From NCBI GenBank assembly GCA_903830745.1, contig CAIKVF010000148.1, positions 1 through 8,726 on the forward strand: a stretch of DNA of 8,726 nucleotides, in the 5' to 3' direction. The notes beneath the pieces are model-generated. The model saw only the letters and a program-made list of their open reading frames with translations. It did not search any database and was not told the origin of the DNA. Position numbers and translations under genes: made by a program. Source of the DNA: an uncultured Actinomycetes bacterium. Lineage in GTDB: Bacteria; Actinomycetota; Acidimicrobiia; Acidimicrobiales; RAAP-2. Below are positions 7,012 to 8,726 of the stretch, one piece after another. How positions within the stretch are numbered: position 1 is the first letter of the stretch; every line of letters starts with the position of its first letter.

Positions 7012-8084
7012 GTGAATTTGGTGTCTACGTGCACGTTCCTTTCTGTGCACACAGATGTGATTACTGCGCCTTTGCAACGTACGCTGACCGCGACCATTTG
7101 ATGGACGACTATGTGACATGCGTGGTGAAAGAAATTGAGTGGGCGCTTAGCGATGGCATGAAGACAGCAACCTCAGTGTTCTTTGGTGGTGGCACTCCGT
7201 CAAGACTCAGTGCACAACAACTACTTCAGATCCTTGACGCAATACCTAAATCTGCGGACTGTGAAGTCACTGTTGAGTGCAACCCAGAAGACGCTGACCT
7301 CGAGCGACTGAAGGCCTACCGAGCAGGTGGGGTAAATCGCATGAGCTTTGGTGTTCAGTCAACGCAACCAGCTGTCCTTGCAGACCTTGGACGCAGGCAC
7401 GGCATCATGGCGCACGAAGAAGTTTCTAGAAATGTCACTGAAGCAGGCTTTGCCACTTGGAACATGGACCTCATTGTTGGCTCGCGTGCAGAAACTCCTC
7501 AAGACGTCAGAAACACTCTTAACGATTTACTCACGCTTGATAATCCGCCGCCTCACATCAGTTGTTACGCACTTACCCCAGAACCAGCAACACCACTCGG
7601 ACAAGATCCAAATCGCCACCCCGATGAAGATGACACGGCAGACTCCTACGACATTGTTGGCCAAACCCTCGAAGCAAGTGGCTACGAGTGGGAAGAGATT
7701 TCTAATTGGGCCAAGCCCGGTCACGAGTGTCGCCACAATCACGTCTACTGGGACCAAGGCGACTACATAGGATTTGGATCTGCGGCGCACTCCCACCTGC
7801 ACGGTCGTAGGTTTTGGAATGTGCGCACACCAGATCGCTACATTGCCATGGTGCAAGGTGGGCAGAAGCCCCTCGGCGGCGAAGAAATCTTGGACGAAGA
7901 GACAAAAGAGTTTGAACGTGATTCGCTGGCACTGCGAACCAGGCGCGGTGTTGCCGTCGAGGCGTTTGATTCCCTCGATGAAATAGCTCACCTTATTAAG
8001 GTCGAATCTGGACAGGTCACGCTGGCCCCTGAGGGACGATTACTGGCCAATCAAGTCATTGTGCGACTTAGGAGCAGTAACTAG
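7008..8084 (+). CDS. hemW: Radical SAM heme chaperone HemW
   Basis: A 358-residue radical SAM protein of the HemN-like group. The cluster motif is C13-x3-C17-x2-C20 followed by Ala21-Phe22. Oxygen-independent coproporphyrinogen oxidase (HemN) has a fourth Cys at position 22, so this is HemW, a heme-binding protein that delivers heme to targets such as respiratory proteins and does not oxidise coproporphyrinogen. Further support: VYVHVPFC (6-13), the SAM-binding FFGGGTPS, VECNPED, NRMSFGVQS, and a C-terminal HemW-type region that includes a YWDQGDYIGFGSAAHS stretch. The GTG start is inside the phr stop (GTGA overlap), with a weak AAGG at 6997-7000, 7 bases upstream. Many databases still call such genes 'coproporphyrinogen III oxidase', which would be wrong here. 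Confidence 0.94.
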   Translation: MSEFGVYVHVPFCAHRCDYCAFATYADRDHLMDDYVTCVVKEIEWALSDGMKTATSVFFGGGTPSRLSAQQLLQILDAIPKSADCEVTVECNPEDADLERLKAYRAGGVNRMSFGVQSTQPAVLADLGRRHGIMAHEEVSRNVTEAGFATWNMDLIVGSRAETPQDVRNTLNDLLTLDNPPPHISCYALTPEPATPLGQDPNRHPDEDDTADSYDIVGQTLEASGYEWEEISNWAKPGHECRHNHVYWDQGDYIGFGSAAHSHLHGRRFWNVRTPDRYIAMVQGGQKPLGGEEILDEETKEFERDSLALRTRRGVAVEAFDSLDEIAHLIKVESGQVTLAPEGRLLANQVIVRLRSSN

Positions 8085-8089
8085 TCCGG

Positions 8090-8095
8090 TAGCCT
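8090..8095 (+). promoter_or_regulatory. Putative -10 box of a leaderless glyS promoter
   Basis: TAGCCT is followed by 6 bases (TGGGAG) and ATG at 8102. The box lies in the 17-base gap after hemW. The same bases include GGGAG, which sits 9 bases before a second in-frame ATG at 8111, so a conventional leadered start is also possible. No clear -35 box is visible. Confidence 0.45.
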
Positions 8096-8101
8096 TGGGA
8101 G

Positions 8102-8726
8102 ATGGAATCCATGCCCGAATTAGCCCCAGACCTGCTCGACAAAGTAACCAACCTCGCCAAGCGCCGCGGGTTCATCTTTCAGTCTGCAGAGATCTACGGG
8201 GGATTTCGCTCAACGTACGACTACGGCCCACTCGGTGTGAACATGCTTCGCAACGTTAAGGACCAGTGGTGGCTTTCAATGGTGCAACTTCGTGATGACG
8301 TTGTTGGTATCGACGCAGCAATTCTCGGTCCTCCTGCAGTCTGGGCCGCATCTGGTCACCTCGAAACGTTTACTGACCCACTTGTTGACTGTCGCAACTG
8401 TAAAGAGCGCTGGCGCGAAGACAAGATTGACGGCATTTGTCCGAAGTGCGGGTCTAAAGAATTCACCGAGCCACGCGCATTCAATTTGATGTTCAAAACT
8501 CAAGCTGGTCCAGTTGAAGGCGAAGGCGCCACTGCGTATCTTCGTCCAGAAACTGCGCAAGGAATGTTTACAAACTTTGGAAACGTTCTCGCATCAATTC
8601 GAAAGAAACCACCATTTGGTATTGCACAAGTTGGTAAGTCGTTCCGTAACGAAATCACTCCACAGAACTTCGTGTTTCGTACTCGTGAATTCGAACAAAT
8701 GGAAATGGAATACTTCGTTCCACCAG
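8102..8726 (+). CDS. glyS: Glycyl-tRNA synthetase (alpha2 type), 3' end cut by window
   Basis: The first 208 residues of a class II glycyl-tRNA synthetase, the single-chain homodimeric form (about 460 residues when complete) used by Actinobacteria, archaea and eukaryotes, not the alpha2beta2 GlyQ/GlyS form. It charges tRNA-Gly with glycine at the cost of ATP. Recognisable blocks: AKRRGFIF (19-26), [17 protein letters not shown] (29-45), QWW (55-57), RDDVVGID (64-71), [15 protein letters not shown] (83-97), [11 protein letters not shown] (146-156), [16 protein letters not shown] (172-187) and [14 protein letters not shown] (192-205), which is the class II motif 2 region. A zinc-ribbon-like insert has C97-x2-C100 and C113-x2-C116. 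ATG 8102 is favoured by the TANNNT box at the leaderless distance; ATG 8111 (residue 4) is the alternative. The frame stays open to the last base. Confidence 0.95.
   Translation, partial: MESMPELAPDLLDKVTNLAKRRGFIFQSAEIYGGFRSTYDYGPLGVNMLRNVKDQWWLSMVQLRDDVVGIDAAILGPPAVWAASGHLETFTDPLVDCRNCKERWREDKIDGICPKCGSKEFTEPRAFNLMFKTQAGPVEGEGATAYLRPETAQGMFTNFGNVLASIRKKPPFGIAQVGKSFRNEITPQNFVFRTREFEQMEMEYFVPP

Noticed and set aside
7527..7991. 154-codon minus-strand frame inside hemW
   Set aside because: It is antisense to well-conserved HemW sequence, and nothing recognisable is encoded.
7008..8084. Reading this gene as oxygen-independent coproporphyrinogen III oxidase (hemN)
   Set aside because: The fourth Cys of the HemN-type motif is replaced by Phe22, and the protein is about 100 residues shorter than HemN, so HemW is the better call.
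8085..8101. Terminator between hemW and glyS
   Set aside because: The 17-base gap has no inverted repeat or T-run.

Overview
The window is a gene-dense stretch of an actinobacterial chromosome of moderate G+C (roughly half, judged by eye). It carries nine protein genes and only three gaps, of 58, 9 and 17 bases. The pointers to Actinobacteria are the order corC-era ... uppS/recO ... glyS (the same genes are neighbours in Mycobacterium), a single-chain glycyl-tRNA synthetase of the alpha2 type, frequent GTG starts, and promoter signals that fit leaderless transcription. The moderate G+C together with a photolyase would suit a sunlit aquatic lineage such as Acidimicrobiia, but that placement is inference. 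I see no RNA genes, mobile elements, CRISPR arrays or long repeats.

Layout. (1) Positions 1-1877, plus strand: the 3' part of a CNNM/CorC-HlyC family transporter gene, overlapping the GTPase gene era by 4 bases. (2) Positions 1874-3832, minus strand: a DinG-type iron-sulfur helicase, convergent with era and overlapping its stop codon. (3) A 58-base divergent gap, then on the plus strand uppS (undecaprenyl diphosphate synthase), a small two-helix membrane protein of unknown function, and recO, each overlapping the next by 4 bases. (4) phr (DNA photolyase) starting 9 bases after recO, overlapping hemW (heme chaperone) by 4 bases. (5) glyS, 17 bases after hemW and cut by the end of the window.

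The genes are housekeeping: ion transport, ribosome maturation (Era), cell-wall lipid carrier synthesis (UppS), DNA repair (DinG, RecO, photolyase), heme trafficking (HemW) and translation (GlyRS). I found no exotic system. The most striking structure is regulatory. Every gene that does not overlap a gene upstream on its own strand (dinG, uppS, phr, glyS) has a TANNNT hexamer exactly 6 bases before its start codon, the arrangement expected for a leaderless mRNA beginning at the start codon. Every other gene with a visible start (era, the small membrane gene, recO, hemW) starts inside the previous stop codon through a GTGA overlap. This divides the window into five proposed transcription units: corC-era, dinG, uppS-small membrane gene-recO, phr-hemW, and glyS.
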